NCBI GenBank assembly: GCA_907163375.1
Contig: CAJQUW010008997.1
Location: 111,063 to 175,062, forward strand
DNA length: 64,000 bases
Origin: Prostheceraeus crozeri
Taxonomy: Eukaryota > Platyhelminthes > Polycladida > Euryleptidae
Direction: 5' to 3'
The notes beneath the pieces were generated by a model that saw only the letters and a program-made list of their open reading frames with translations, was not told where the DNA came from and did not search any database. The position numbers were made by a program, and so were the translations under genes. Within the stretch, counting starts at the first letter, position 1; every line of letters starts with the position of its first letter. Below are positions 18,170 to 28,556 of this stretch, one piece after another.

Positions 18170-19690
18170 ATGGAAAGTGAAAATAAGGACTCGTTTCTAA
18201 TCTACTTGCCCAGTAATGCTTCTATGAATAAATTTCCCAAAAATAAACCATCAGACTATCGAGTAGAATTAAATCGTCCACTACAATTAGAAGGTGAATG
18301 GGAGGTTGGCGTTTCTAGTATTTGCTATGATAGCAATATTCAGAATGTGAATGATTTGGAAGAAATGATATTGACTCCTCGCACCCATGATGGAATAACG
18401 ATGAATAATGCATTCCAGTTCCCATACAATTTAACATCAGATGGAAAGTGGAACTATGAATGGATTCAGATAAAATCAGATTATTATGGTCCATTTGGGA
18501 ATGAGAAAATTATTAAGGCATTCAACAGTGGTAATACTTCCATCATGAAGAATAAAAATCAGAAAGCTTATGAGTTTACTATCTATCATTGGAGTGGGAG
18601 ACAGTTCCTTCGCTTTCATTCTTTTACTAAAGGTCTTACACTGAGGTTGGATAATGAATTCTATCCACATCTCGGTTTTGGCCATGGACTACATCTAACG
18701 TCAATTGCTACTGCAAATGTTAAGAAAGTTTATTCAAATCGAATCAACAAATTTCATTATAAATTTAAAATATTTGATGAAGATGTTGTAGAATGTGAAG
18801 AACGCATCATTTTGAAAAAGCGTGGTGTTCAACCTTTATCACTTATTGAGTTAGTAAAACGATGGAATGAGACTGTGGGTAAGAAGTATGGAGAGAAAAT
18901 TATGACGGACAAAAATAAGTTGGTCATTCAGAAATATAATGACAAACTTACAGTTTATTTCTCTCCAACCTTGCGTCATTTTGTAAGACATTATACACCT
19001 ATTATTGGAAGCGGTGTGGTGTATGGTTCTCATGAATATCACACTAAAGCTGATTCAGTTAATGATGAATGGTGGGTGGACATCTATGGTGATCGCATCA
19101 AGAAAATTTACCAGTCTTATGAAGAATCTAAAGTTGCTATCAATATAATGTCGCGTCTATATCATACAGTTGAAAGCTTCATTCATGTAGTAAATCCTTA
19201 TATACAACAGAAGTTAAAGCATGTGATGAAAAGTAAATATGATGTAAAGACACACCACATTTCGTTTTCAATTGAAAATCAACGCGTTGTTCTGAAACTG
19301 GGTGATGACATTCAATGTCAATTGAGTAAAAATTTGAAAAAACTCTTTGGTTTTTCAATGCTACAAACTGTGTTTACTGCTGCGCATACGATTGGTATAG
19401 AAACACCAATGACACTTGATAAACATGAACAGCACCTTTACATTCAAAGTGATTTGATTCTACCTATTTCTGATGGTGAGAAAAAAGAATACATTTTACG
19501 TGATTTCATTCATGATAAAGACGCTTCATATGGAATAGTCGAGAAGATGTTTGAATCTATTTTCTATCATCCCGTCGTCAAACAAACTATACCCTCTATT
19601 GCTATCAAAATTACCAATGGTTTACAAGAGTGCATCCATGTGAAAGATACTAAATCCCTCATAACTTTAGTGTTTCGGAAAACAAAGTGA
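18170..19690 (+). CDS. Penton-type structural protein, copy 2 (intact)
   Basis: The frame is open from an ATG at 18140; the ATG at 18170 gives MESENKDSFLIYLPSNASMN, which fits the family start better, and 506 residues. The hallmark is FPKNKPSDYRVELNRPLQL followed by GEWEVGVSSICY. The C-terminus (IPSIAIKITNGLQECIHV) parallels the penton-like end of copy 1. This protein family is widespread in animal Polintons next to the capsid gene and is probably a minor capsid or vertex component; that is inference. An AATAAA follows at 19714-19719. Confidence 0.65.
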   Translation: MESENKDSFLIYLPSNASMNKFPKNKPSDYRVELNRPLQLEGEWEVGVSSICYDSNIQNVNDLEEMILTPRTHDGITMNNAFQFPYNLTSDGKWNYEWIQIKSDYYGPFGNEKIIKAFNSGNTSIMKNKNQKAYEFTIYHWSGRQFLRFHSFTKGLTLRLDNEFYPHLGFGHGLHLTSIATANVKKVYSNRINKFHYKFKIFDEDVVECEERIILKKRGVQPLSLIELVKRWNETVGKKYGEKIMTDKNKLVIQKYNDKLTVYFSPTLRHFVRHYTPIIGSGVVYGSHEYHTKADSVNDEWWVDIYGDRIKKIYQSYEESKVAINIMSRLYHTVESFIHVVNPYIQQKLKHVMKSKYDVKTHHISFSIENQRVVLKLGDDIQCQLSKNLKKLFGFSMLQTVFTAAHTIGIETPMTLDKHEQHLYIQSDLILPISDGEKKEYILRDFIHDKDASYGIVEKMFESIFYHPVVKQTIPSIAIKITNGLQECIHVKDTKSLITLVFRKTK

Positions 19691-19713
19691 AGTCATTGTG
19701 ATATGTTTATTGA

Positions 19714-19719
19714 AATAAA
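19714..19719 (+). terminator. Poly(A) signal AATAAA
   Basis: 24 bp after the stop of the intact penton-type gene, in the gap before the convergent PolB gene. Confidence 0.55.
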
Positions 19720-19869
19720 AATATGTGTATGAAAAAGTCTTTTCACAGATATAGGGGGAATGGGCTAACTGTAGGCATATATTCACAAGGAAGAAACGAT
19801 CTCATGCGATACATAAAACAAACATGTATATCTACAAAAAGCAACATCAAAATACTGAGTTAAAGTTGA

Positions 19870-22800
19870 TTATGCCAATACATCTCCTGAATGTGGTAGC
19901 GTGAGTTTTATTCTTTTGGATGGAGGTATGTTTGTATCAGGATGTCCATGTGGAAGATATGTGTTATGTCCTACCCAACACCTCTTATCCTCCCATGCAG
20001 AAAGCGCTCGTTTCTTAAATGTGTACGTTTTCACAGTATGAATTTGTGATTTTAAGATTGTCATATTGACAAACGTTATATTTTTATTTTTATAGGCCTT
20101 CTTATAGGACCGATGTTTCATTTTTTGGACAATTGATTTTGATATTCCTTTAGCACGCTTAATACTATCTGCACATTTTTTTATTTTCATGGAATACATT
20201 TTAGGGCGGAGGAGAATCATTTCATCTATTTCCTTTCCTGCTGTTTCATCCTTAAAACAACCAAGTTTGGCTTTATTCTGTATGGAAAAGAGTGGATGAG
20301 CGGGACTGTAGTTAGATGTGTCGAAATATTTTTCTAATGACTTAGCTACTTCATTAAAATTTAAATCTTTTTGAGTGGTAATTCCTAAGAAGAAACTATC
20401 TGTATCACCACCCAACAAACGAACGTCTTTTACGAGAGGACATGGTTTTAGTATTTTATAAAAGAGTTGGTACATTTCAAGCTTGGAGTAATCTAGTACA
20501 GCTTGGCCAATATAGATGGGCTTGCACAACTCAACTTCGGATTTTATCATTTTAACACCTACAAGATCCTCATCGATAATGTCTCTATCAATGAAAAGAG
20601 GTGATGAGGTCAATTTGTGATATTTTTGATCATCAGTGACTAGTTTGTAGTTTATGCGTTTTCTAACATCCTCCATGGTCTTTCCGAAAAGACTGTTATT
20701 CTTATATTTATAAAAATCTTTTTCAAAATTATTTTGGGCTAGTGCACGTTTTTCACTGTTACTATCTATGTAGGGTTTGAGGAAGGCTTTCTGTCTAAAT
20801 TTGATAATGCGGTGAACTGACTTTAGAAGCATGCCCATTTCTAAATAGAATTTTAGTATGCAGAAGTGTACGAGATAATTTTTCTTATCATATTGGGTGA
20901 GTAAAAGTTTGCGGCATGGTTTGTACCTTGGCTGCCCACACTCTGTTAAGTTATTATGAAATTGTGACATGAATGGTGAAAACATATCTTCAGTCACTTC
21001 ACCAGATTCAGGTGCGAGTGAGAAATCAGCAGTTTTATTTTTAATGCTATTTGGATAAATCAAATCCACTTCAAAATAATATCCCCAATCACCTTCATCT
21101 GGAATCTTCAGGATGTTTGAGGGGTTGGAATAATACTCAAGCTCATCTTGTTTTAACCAACTAAACTCGGAATGAGGTAGTGGTTTAGACAGTGAACTGC
21201 CATATAAATTATTTTGGTCATAGTACTTTAGGTGGATATGATCATCACCTACTGTTTCAGATTTTATATGATGTTTATTTACAAATGTGAGACCACCGCG
21301 TATTCCGCACTCAAATATATTATACATCTCGGGGTCTTGTAAGAGATTAATGGTCTCACCAGTCATTTTAAAGGCTGATTTAAAGGACATGGCTGGTAGA
21401 CTGAAAAAGTGGATAGGATCTAATTTGTCTTCTTCTAATGCCACTCGTCGAAATTCCTGAAAGACATCAGCCAGCAAAATGACATCTAATTCTAAGTAAG
21501 CGACCATATAATCGCCAAACGTTTTACAATCAAATTTTATCCATGCCTCTTGAGCATGTTCATAATCTTCTACTGGACAATCTTCACCCGTCAAATCGTT
21601 TTGGAATTTGTCAATGGAAGGAAGGGTTGTTTCATTTAGTTTAGACATTGAGTTAAAATACGCATAGGGAAAGACTCCTTTGCGAGTGATTATCTCATCA
21701 GTTAAGTTTGGATAGTGTTTCTTCAAAGTTTGACTATGGGGAAGAAACTTGAGATTACGAACGAGAGAAGCTAGTGACGCTGACATGAATTGAAATGAAT
21801 CTAAAAATTTTATTTCGAAGAAGACTGTCTTATTTTCTTTAGTTTTATCTACTGGTACTTTTGCTGTCATTGCAATGAATTTTTCTCTCGCTTGCGCTAT
21901 TACATTGAACTGCCACGATTTCATCTGGCTCAACCCTCCTTTTATGAGCATATGACTGTCATAGCCCTTAAAGTTATGAAAAATGACGGGTAGTACACAA
22001 CGTCTCAACCTAAGTGAAAAGTTACATTTGGAGCAGAGTGCGTTTCTAAATTTACCAGTGATGTGATCATGATCACGCACTTTCTTAATTTCATCGTCAT
22101 CAAACGTTTTATGACATTTAGGGCATGATGTGCAACTTTCAAATTTTTGTTTGTCTTCATCTGACATATGTAGTGACTTACGCTGCAATTGGGAATCATA
22201 TGATTGCTGAAATTTGGCAGCTTTATCGAGAAATTCTAGATATTTTGAAATACAATCTTCACCTTGCCAAGTATGGATTTTGTTTTGTCTATTCCTAAAG
22301 TGGTCATGCCATACTTCATAGCAGGATATGGCTGCTGGCTTGTGGATGATGTCATCAATGTAGCATTCTATGTCTGCGTAAATGATACGCAGGGGACTTA
22401 ATTCGTCACCATTATCCCTATGTGAAAGTATTTTATCTTTGGGCATGCGTTCCATTTGTAATTTACCTCGCTTGCACCATTCATAGTGAGTTTCAAATTT
22501 ATCTTTACTCCAAAAGGAGCGGATGCAGCGGTCGCATACAAAATGCTCACCTCTTTTAGAGTGCCCCAAGTGAGTGCACATGCGAGAGATTTTGGGAATA
22601 CCACAGTAGTGCCATTCCTCGCTATCATCTTGTTTTACTAATAAGAGGTTGACTACACGTTCATAACAAGTTGAACGTGAATTATAGCGGGCACCCTTCA
22701 ACCCCTTCTCCCACACGTGAACTACAATTTTAATCTGATTATGTTTTTCGAACGTTTCTAAATCTTTGATTTTCATGTTGTTACTGTCACAACCTTCAAA

Positions 22801-23844
22801 GTCTAGTTCATCCTCCCACTGTCTATAGCTATAGGTGCGATCTCGATGCGCGTTGATATCATTATAGTGAAGGATGGACAACACTGCATACTTAAAACAC
22901 TGTGATGTACAATCGACATTGTTGACAGCTTTCTTATTATACAACGTTTTTGGTAGTTTAAATGTGCCTCGAGCTGCATGACTTTCTAATAGGGAAATTT
23001 TGAACATGGCTGAGTCCACACCATCAAAAATGAGAGCGCTGTCGCGCTGATTGAATTTATCTACATTTGATTTTAAACATTGAATGTGAAAATTTAGCCA
23101 AGACTCGCAGTCTACAACTTCGGTTGCGGAAGAGGAAGGAACATGAAACTGTATTCTCTCCGTCACTTGACCCGTTTGAAAATCTATTTTAATATATTTT
23201 AGTTTAAGGTAGATGAGCGCCTTCATTCTAAAATTGTCTAAATTGTTGAAGAGCGCTTCGATAATGTTAGAATTTTGAAGGAGCCACTGAGGAAAATCTA
23301 CTATTTGAGTATTGGACTCCATGCAGTAGTCGCGTACTAAATTATTATGTGAAACATTAATGAGGGAGATGGTAGAGGTACCATTGGTGTAGTGATCATT
23401 TGCATGCCTGTGTTGAAGTCTGTGCGAAGATCGCTGAAAGTGGCTATCGAAAGAAAGAGGGCACAAATTTCAAGGAAAGGAGATATCATCGTCAGAATCA
23501 ACCTCACCTCCGGAGACTGATGCCGCTTTGCGTTGACAAACACGTTGTTTGATGTGTCGAAGGAGACTGTGCTTCCTTGTAAAAATATGTCCGCAGTCGG
23601 CACATTCCCACTCGTTGCCTTGTCGCGACAGTTCTGAGGTGGAACTCATATCACCTGAAAGAGAAATCATTCTATCATCTCTGTTCAAGTCTCAGTGTAT
23701 TGTTACAACCTACCTTGACTCAACAACTCTAAACTTTCCTCGAGAAGGGAGGGCGTTGGTGATGAAGTTGATGCCTGAAATTGAGGAAGATGCTATTAGC
23801 CACACGTTTGAGGGAGATGAGAGAGGAAATCTTCGACTTACCAT
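19870..23844 (-). CDS. POLB: Protein-primed DNA polymerase B, spliced 5' end, one in-frame TGA
   Basis: The long frame (to 23466) is 1198 codons and holds an exonuclease motif I (YADIEC, near 22362-22377), an endonuclease-VII-like Cys/His insert (RDHDHITGKFRNALC, near 22050-22080), exo II (FHNFKGYD, near 21970), Pol motif A (DQNNLYGSSL, near 21200), motif B (KNNSLFGKTMED, near 20690) and motif C (DTDS, 20396-20407). The same frame continues upstream to a C2H2-type finger (CADCGHIFTRKHSLLRHI, near 23535-23603), separated only by TGA at 23470-23472. Two introns (23655-23713, 23775-23841) connect it to an ATG at 23842-23844. The TGA is a lesion or lies in an undetected short intron. The enzyme replicates the element. 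Confidence 0.88.
23655..23713 (-). other. Intron 2 of the PolB gene (59 bp)
   Basis: Minus-strand donor CAAG/GTAGGT and acceptor TTTCTCTTTCAG; joining is in frame with the zinc-finger exon. Confidence 0.6.
23775..23841 (-). other. Intron 1 of the PolB gene, directly after the ATG (67 bp)
   Basis: Donor GTAAGTCG touches the ATG at 23842-23844; acceptor CTCAATTTCAG is followed by GCATCAAC. This matches the left early gene, where ATG/GTAAGTCG and GCATCTAC occur in the same positions. Confidence 0.7.
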
Positions 23845-23950
23845 TTCAATGATATCAAGTTTAAGGTTGAAGCTTAAACAAGATAGAGACTTCACTAGAG
23901 AACAGTTTACTTACACGTCTCAAAGACAGAGTGAAGTGACACGAATGTCA

Positions 23951-24003
23951 CTTTGCATATATAATTTCATATTCATCATTCATTGGCTGTTCATTCTGAT
24001 TGG
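23951..24003 (-). promoter_or_regulatory. PolB promoter: two CCAAT boxes, TATA and octamer-like motif
   Basis: On the minus strand CCAAT lies at 23999-24003 and 23982-23986, a TATATA element at about 23958-23964, and ATGCAAAG overlaps it at 23951-23958. The layout mirrors the left early promoter. The gene at 24061 on the other strand may share this region. Confidence 0.65.
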
Positions 24004-24060
24004 TTGCTTGTTGATACTTAAGAATTAGAAAACATTTCAAAGTTATTATTCACAGTCAAC

Positions 24061-24510
24061 ATGACAAGCCCTCCGACAACACCAAACACAAAATTCTCTT
24101 CTCCATGCTCAACACCAAAGGCGCTCGTTGCACCAAACGCTCCAACGAAGGGAAAGGTAGAGAAGGTGTACCGACTGGACAATATCAGGAAGTTATCATT
24201 ACCAGCGGATGAGGAAGAGGAGAGTGTATGTGAGAAGGAGTGTCCCGACTAAACAGGCGTGAGGTGGAAGTATCTCCAGTACGATACTGACGATGTGATG
24301 GAGATCACCAGCACGAAATTCCTCCACCAATTATGGGAGTGGTACACCCCTAACTCCCAGCCACGAACTATGGCAGAGTGGGAGTATATTGACAAAGTGA
24401 GGCTCGCAGTGGAAGAACGATTAAAGCAAGTGAACTGTTTTTGTTATCTATGTGAAGCCAGACTCTGGGACGATATTGACGATGAAGACCTTTTGAAATA
24501 CATGCCATAA
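24061..24510 (+). pseudogene. Unknown acidic protein with one in-frame TAA
   Basis: An ATG frame of 63 codons, rich in Pro, Thr, Ser and Lys and then acidic (DEEEESVCEKECPD), stops at TAA 24250-24252. The same frame resumes at once and runs to 24510 with a Trp-rich second half (HQLWEWY, RLWDDIDDEDLL). Together this is about 149 residues. No ATG starts the second half, which favours one interrupted gene. It is divergent from PolB across a 217-bp shared promoter region. No family was recognised. Confidence 0.45.
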
Positions 24511-24514
24511 TAAA
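24509..24514 (+). terminator. Poly(A) signal AATAAA embedding a stop codon
   Basis: The TAA stop of the acidic protein (24508-24510) overlaps this hexamer, the same economy seen at 15422 and 15453. Confidence 0.5.
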
Positions 24515-25243
24515 TTTTTATTTCGTATTATCTTTGCTTTCATACTGACTTACTTGAATGGGGTTTCAGTGGATGATTTAACCATGTATACTTTTTCATT
24601 TGGAAATAGTAGCACGCTTAGTTTAACTTGTAAATCTTATAACATTTCATATGGGCGATGATGGTAGATGAAATAGTGTTAAATAAAATTAAGATAGCTT
24701 ACATGATTATGGGATAGCAATCGACTGCGATCCATGTGTAAAGAGCTTGTTAGACTACGGAAGAGAGAAGTGTGTTATGTTGCGTGTGGCGCGTGAGTGT
24801 CCTCCCTTTCATTCCATTCATCAATTCATCTCATTGATAGAGACAGGTAGAACTCATGGTTCTCATAACGTATGCAATGGAAAGTTTTAGGCAACCTTCG
24901 ACAGTTGGCTAAATGTCGCCCTGGCGCGAATGCATACTACGTTGAGACAGAGGCAATCACTTGCAAACATGACGCAGAGAGGTTTAACAAGATTGACCAT
25001 TGCCGAATGTCCCTTGCGGTATACATAGCTACGGGTTTCACCACCGCCCTTTACAGGAACGCCCGTCGAAAGGAAGTATTACACCGAACTTCATTTGCAG
25101 CGTTCAAGTTGACTGATAGCAGATTCAACTTAATGATAGTATTCGCCAGTCCGAAGACTGCCCAGGGCAAACCGCGTGGAGGTTCTATCATGTCTTGCCC
25201 CATGGTGGCCCTTAAGGGAGCCGTTGGTTCGTTCACGTCGCAT
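24515..25243. other. Unresolved Polinton right-arm region
   Basis: From 24515 to about 24870 nothing is recognisable. Between 24872 and 25264 both strands are open: a plus frame of 130 codons and a minus frame of about 60 codons downstream of a plausible acceptor (25244-25246). Neither resembles a known family. The minus strand is favoured slightly by the adjacent splice signals and by the coiled-coil gene on that strand. Confidence 0.3.
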
Positions 25244-25304
25244 CTGAAAATGGAAAGAAAATAGATGAAATTATATTCAAGTGATAGAGATGATATTAAC
25301 TTAC
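25244..25304 (-). other. Candidate intron after an ATG (61 bp)
   Basis: On the minus strand ATG at 25305-25307 is followed immediately by GTAAGTTA, and a CT-rich tract ending TTTTCAG lies 61 bp on. This would be a third ATG/GTAAGT start in the element, but the downstream exon begins ATGCGACG and stays open for only about 36 codons, so the gene is not established. Confidence 0.35.
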
Positions 25305-25315
25305 CATAAATCAAT

Positions 25316-26515
25316 TCAACCGGTTCGTTGAACCTTCGATGGTGGTGGCTGAGGCAGGTACTTGGCCGGCAACTTTCGCTTACGATGGCGCAATTCCTGG
25401 ATGTCACCATTGTGTTTGATGCTTATGTGGAGACAGCGAATATCTGGCATTGCTCCTTCGTAGCACTCGCTCGTTTTATCCAAATCCTCCGACTCCATTA
25501 TTACATCGTCGATAATTTTGCTACCGACTACGGGGAGGTGGAGCGTTGTTCTTCTCTCCTTGACAGCGTTATTCTTCGCCTCAAGAAGAGCCATCTTCTC
25601 CTGCTCATGTTGGAGTTTGAGCGTCGCCTCCTTCGCCTTCATGTTCTTAATGCATGTGGCCTGAACCTCTACGCGACTCTCACTCGTTAGCGCTCTCTCT
25701 TGGAAACCTTCCAACTTTAATACTTGAGCCTTAAGACTCCTAATTTCCGCCACCTGCTTTTTTAGTTCAAAATTCTCATCCCTTAATGCTGAGCATTCGT
25801 TTTTATAACGGCTCATTTCATCCTTCAGCTTCTTAATGGCGTACTCTTGGCTAACCCGCGCCACACCATCATCCTTAGCCCACCGCTTGGCTTGGGCTTT
25901 GATTCCTCTCCCTTTTTTAGGTGAGGAGTGCATTTTTGGCGCTGGCACTGCCCGACTCTTCGCGATCGCCTTATCGGGTTTAGGAGCTATGACCGCCTCC
26001 TCGGGTTTGTTAAGGACGACCGCCTCTTCCGTTTCCGATTCAGATTCGGAGATTTCCGACTCAGAGCTAGAAGAGCTGAGGTGAGATGTCGTTGGCTGCT
26101 CATTCTTGCAGTCTTGTATGGCTTGAACTGCCATCGGCAACTATGTCTCCGCATCTAGGTCAACTTGAGGTCTTTCAACCGGTGGGATGATGACTTTCCC
26201 AACCTCTGAGGCATGCGTCTCTGTCTCCTCATCTTGATTAGGTTTTTCAAAAAGTGGGGTGATGGCTTTCCCAACCTCTGAGGTGGTATAATTTTTCACC
26301 TTCTTAATGAGACATGTTGAATGCGTCTTATAGAAAAACTCGTTCAGGTTTCCCTTGACGAATTTCATACACGATGTGCATCCGCTCACCACTGCGATCT
26401 CCTTATGCTCTTCGGGAGAGTCGGGGAATTTATTTAAATGGCGCTTGAACTCGCCACCTCGCTTGACTTCGCCACATAGGCACTTTTTAAAATGAAACTT
26501 TGAATTTCCTCCCAT
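25316..26515 (-). pseudogene. Cys/His N-domain plus coiled-coil protein, one in-frame TAG
   Basis: From the ATG at 26515 the first 124 codons contain Cys/His clusters (CLCGEVKRGGEFKRH, SGCTSCMKFV, HSTC) suggestive of zinc binding. A TAG stands at 26141-26143. The same frame continues to 25316 with an acidic Ser/Glu tract, a Lys-rich patch, then about 90 residues of heptad-like coiled coil (YKNECSALRDENFELKKQVA) and a basic Pro-rich tail. It may be one gene of about 400 residues with a nonsense mutation, or two genes, since an ATG occurs at about 26134. The function is unknown; a DNA- or capsid-associated accessory role is conceivable. Confidence 0.45.
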
Positions 26516-27331
26516 TTTGTAACTTATCTATCAGTAAAGGAAGGATGAAATAGAATTACTAACAGGGGACATTGGCAGTCATTTTTATAATCATACAGCT
26601 AAATTGCGAGATTAATGGAAAGTGTCGAACCTTTGAGTCCGTTACAGGCATTACTCAGAGGGGATCTTATCCCAACTCCAAGGCCTCGGGCCACCAATCC
26701 AACCTCCCGCGGACAGAGCGTGCGTCATATCACTGTGTTGGTATCCGGACCCTGATTTTGACATGAAAACCAGTAGATTGTTTACAAAGGTTGCAAATTC
26801 CAAGCCGAAGCTCGTCTCCCACAACTTAATAAATGTCTTAGTTGAATTCAGCAGGGTCGAAAACCCCAGAAAACCTCCAAAACTAGTGAATTTAAATTTT
26901 TCAACTTTTCAGCACTACTTATGAAATTTATAAGTAGTGTATCACTTAGGGCAGGTCAATAGCGACCGAACCCTTTTTGAATCAAGTCAAACGGACTTGT
27001 AGAAGCAAAGTTAGAAGCCTTTAAATTTTTGGAGTCTTTTATGGCCTGGAGACGAAGGCCATCTCCTGACGAACCTCTAAGTCTGACGGCTTAGCTGATA
27101 TCAGCAATGAAATTATCTAAGTCGGTTTTTTACAGACACCCGGATTTGGAGCCGGAGCTCGGATCTGTTCACGTACCTCTAGCAAGTTATTAGTAAAAGT
27201 GATTTCTCAGTTGATGCTCCGTGCTTTTATAGTCGGCCAATTGTCAAATCCTGAAAAATTCCTAAGTTAGAAAATGGGAAAATTGGCCTTATTACGGTTT
27301 TCAATGGCATCTCAACTCACAACCCTGACTT
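26516..27331. other. Polinton right subterminal non-coding region
   Basis: Stop-dense sequence without a recognisable gene between the coiled-coil gene and the right repeats. Confidence 0.5.
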
Positions 27332-27660
27332 CAATCCGTCTCAAAATTTCGGATCTAGTACATCTCAGTGCGGTCTGTCCACTGAAATAGGTCCGAAGCT
27401 TTGAATCGATCTAGTTTTTCGGTAAAAAATAGCCAAAAATGCGAAAAATTCATCATTTCAAAAAATGTGCAATTTAATATCTGAAGTGGTGTTTTCAATG
27501 AACTCCAAATCAAAAAGTCTGACTCCAATCCGTCTCAAACTTTCAGATCTAGCACATCTCAGTGCGGTCTGTCCACTGAAATAGGTCCGAAGCCTTGAAT
27601 CGATCTAGTTTTTTGGCAAAAAATATTGCAAAAAATTCGTCATCTTGAAAAAATTTGAAA
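27332..27660 (+). repeat. Right subterminal direct repeat (period about 194 bp)
   Basis: A segment beginning CAATCCGTCTCAAA and containing CTCAGTGCGGTCTGTCCACT occurs at 27332 and again at 27526, with few differences. Confidence 0.75.
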
Positions 27661-27773
27661 ATTTTTTCTCTCCGATTGCCTTGAAACTCACCATACAGAT
27701 AGAGAATTTCACGCTGATTCCAAATCTGAAATCCGTTTTCCAATCCGATGCTTCGTTTTGAAGCTACAGCCCA

Positions 27774-28233
27774 AAACGTCCCAAATTCTAACTCTGTCGT
27801 TTTTCGCCAATGTCCCAAAATCTTAAATGGTGTCTCACATCTAAACGAAGACAGATATGAACAAGCCGTTTGTTTCACTGAATTTGTCTCACTCTTAGCT
27901 TTCAAACGAGCTATTGCACGACAAAATCCATCCACTAGAAGCAAAATTGGAAGTTTGGCGCAGGGGGGGGACGTCAGCGAAAATTTTTTCTCTCCGATTG
28001 CTTTCAAATTCACCATACAGATGCAGAATTTCACGCTGAATCCGAATCTGGCCTCCGTTTCACCATCCACGACAACCTAGACGGCCGCCCACGTCAACCT
28101 AGACGGTCGCCCACGTCAAACCAACTCACCCGAGTCTCACACTCTGTCGCTTCCGAGGGGGGGGGGACGTCAGCGACCATTTTTCGATGGCGGCCATCTT
28201 GCGCGGTCCAGTGGTGGAGTTTTACTTACTACT
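27774..28233 (-). repeat. Right terminal inverted repeat of the Polinton
   Basis: Reverse complement of the left repeat 5676-6135. A further stretch (about 27655-27773) matches the internal module of the left array near 6902-6990. Confidence 0.9.
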
Positions 28234-28239
28234 CATGTT
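28234..28239. repeat. Right 6-bp target-site duplication, CATGTT
   Basis: Exact copy of 5670-5675, directly after the terminal ACT of the element. Confidence 0.92.
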
Positions 28240-28548
28240 TGCCAATCTCAATTTCAGACTATTTGATGTATGGTAATTTTCGGTAAACTGCATTCATCAA
28301 TATTTCATTAACGTGAAGATCTTCCGAATCAATGACAGCGTTGTCGGAATTTTCTGAAATAGCATGACTGTTGTTGTCAGACAAATAGGTTTGATTGACA
28401 ACTATGTGATCGACCTTCCGTTTAGATTTCAGAATGAAGTTGTGAATACAACCATTGCGAATAAATATGTTGACGATGAAATCACAGAATTTGTTGTAGA
28501 GAATGTCACTCCTGCAAATTTGTTCAGGACGACAGAAATTACTTTTAA
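28240..28548. other. Host DNA between Polinton and MITE
   Basis: About 310 bp with open frames on both strands but no recognisable domain. Confidence 0.4.
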
Positions 28549-28556
28549 CGTGCGTG

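Larger units (their letters stand above)
5676..28233. mobile_element. Complete Maverick/Polinton element
   Basis: The element is 22,558 bp, starts AG, ends CT, has inverted termini of about 460 bp and a perfect 6-bp target duplication. Inside are the diagnostic genes: protein-primed PolB, retroviral-type integrase with chromodomain, FtsK/HerA-type packaging ATPase, adenain-like protease, double-jelly-roll major capsid protein and penton-type proteins. Accessory genes include TBP-like, PC4-like and RING proteins. Early genes point inward from the left end, PolB lies on the opposite strand, and virion genes sit between. Damage is light: single frameshifts or in-frame stops at about 9811, 11695, 14944, 15095, 16915-17920, 23470, 24250 and 26141. 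Confidence 0.95.

Noticed and set aside
18476-19042. Minus-strand frames inside the penton-type gene
   Set aside because: Antisense shadows without motif.
11695-26143. Stop-codon reassignment in the element
   Set aside because: TAG, TGA and TAA each interrupt a gene, while the same codons end other genes normally next to poly(A) signals.
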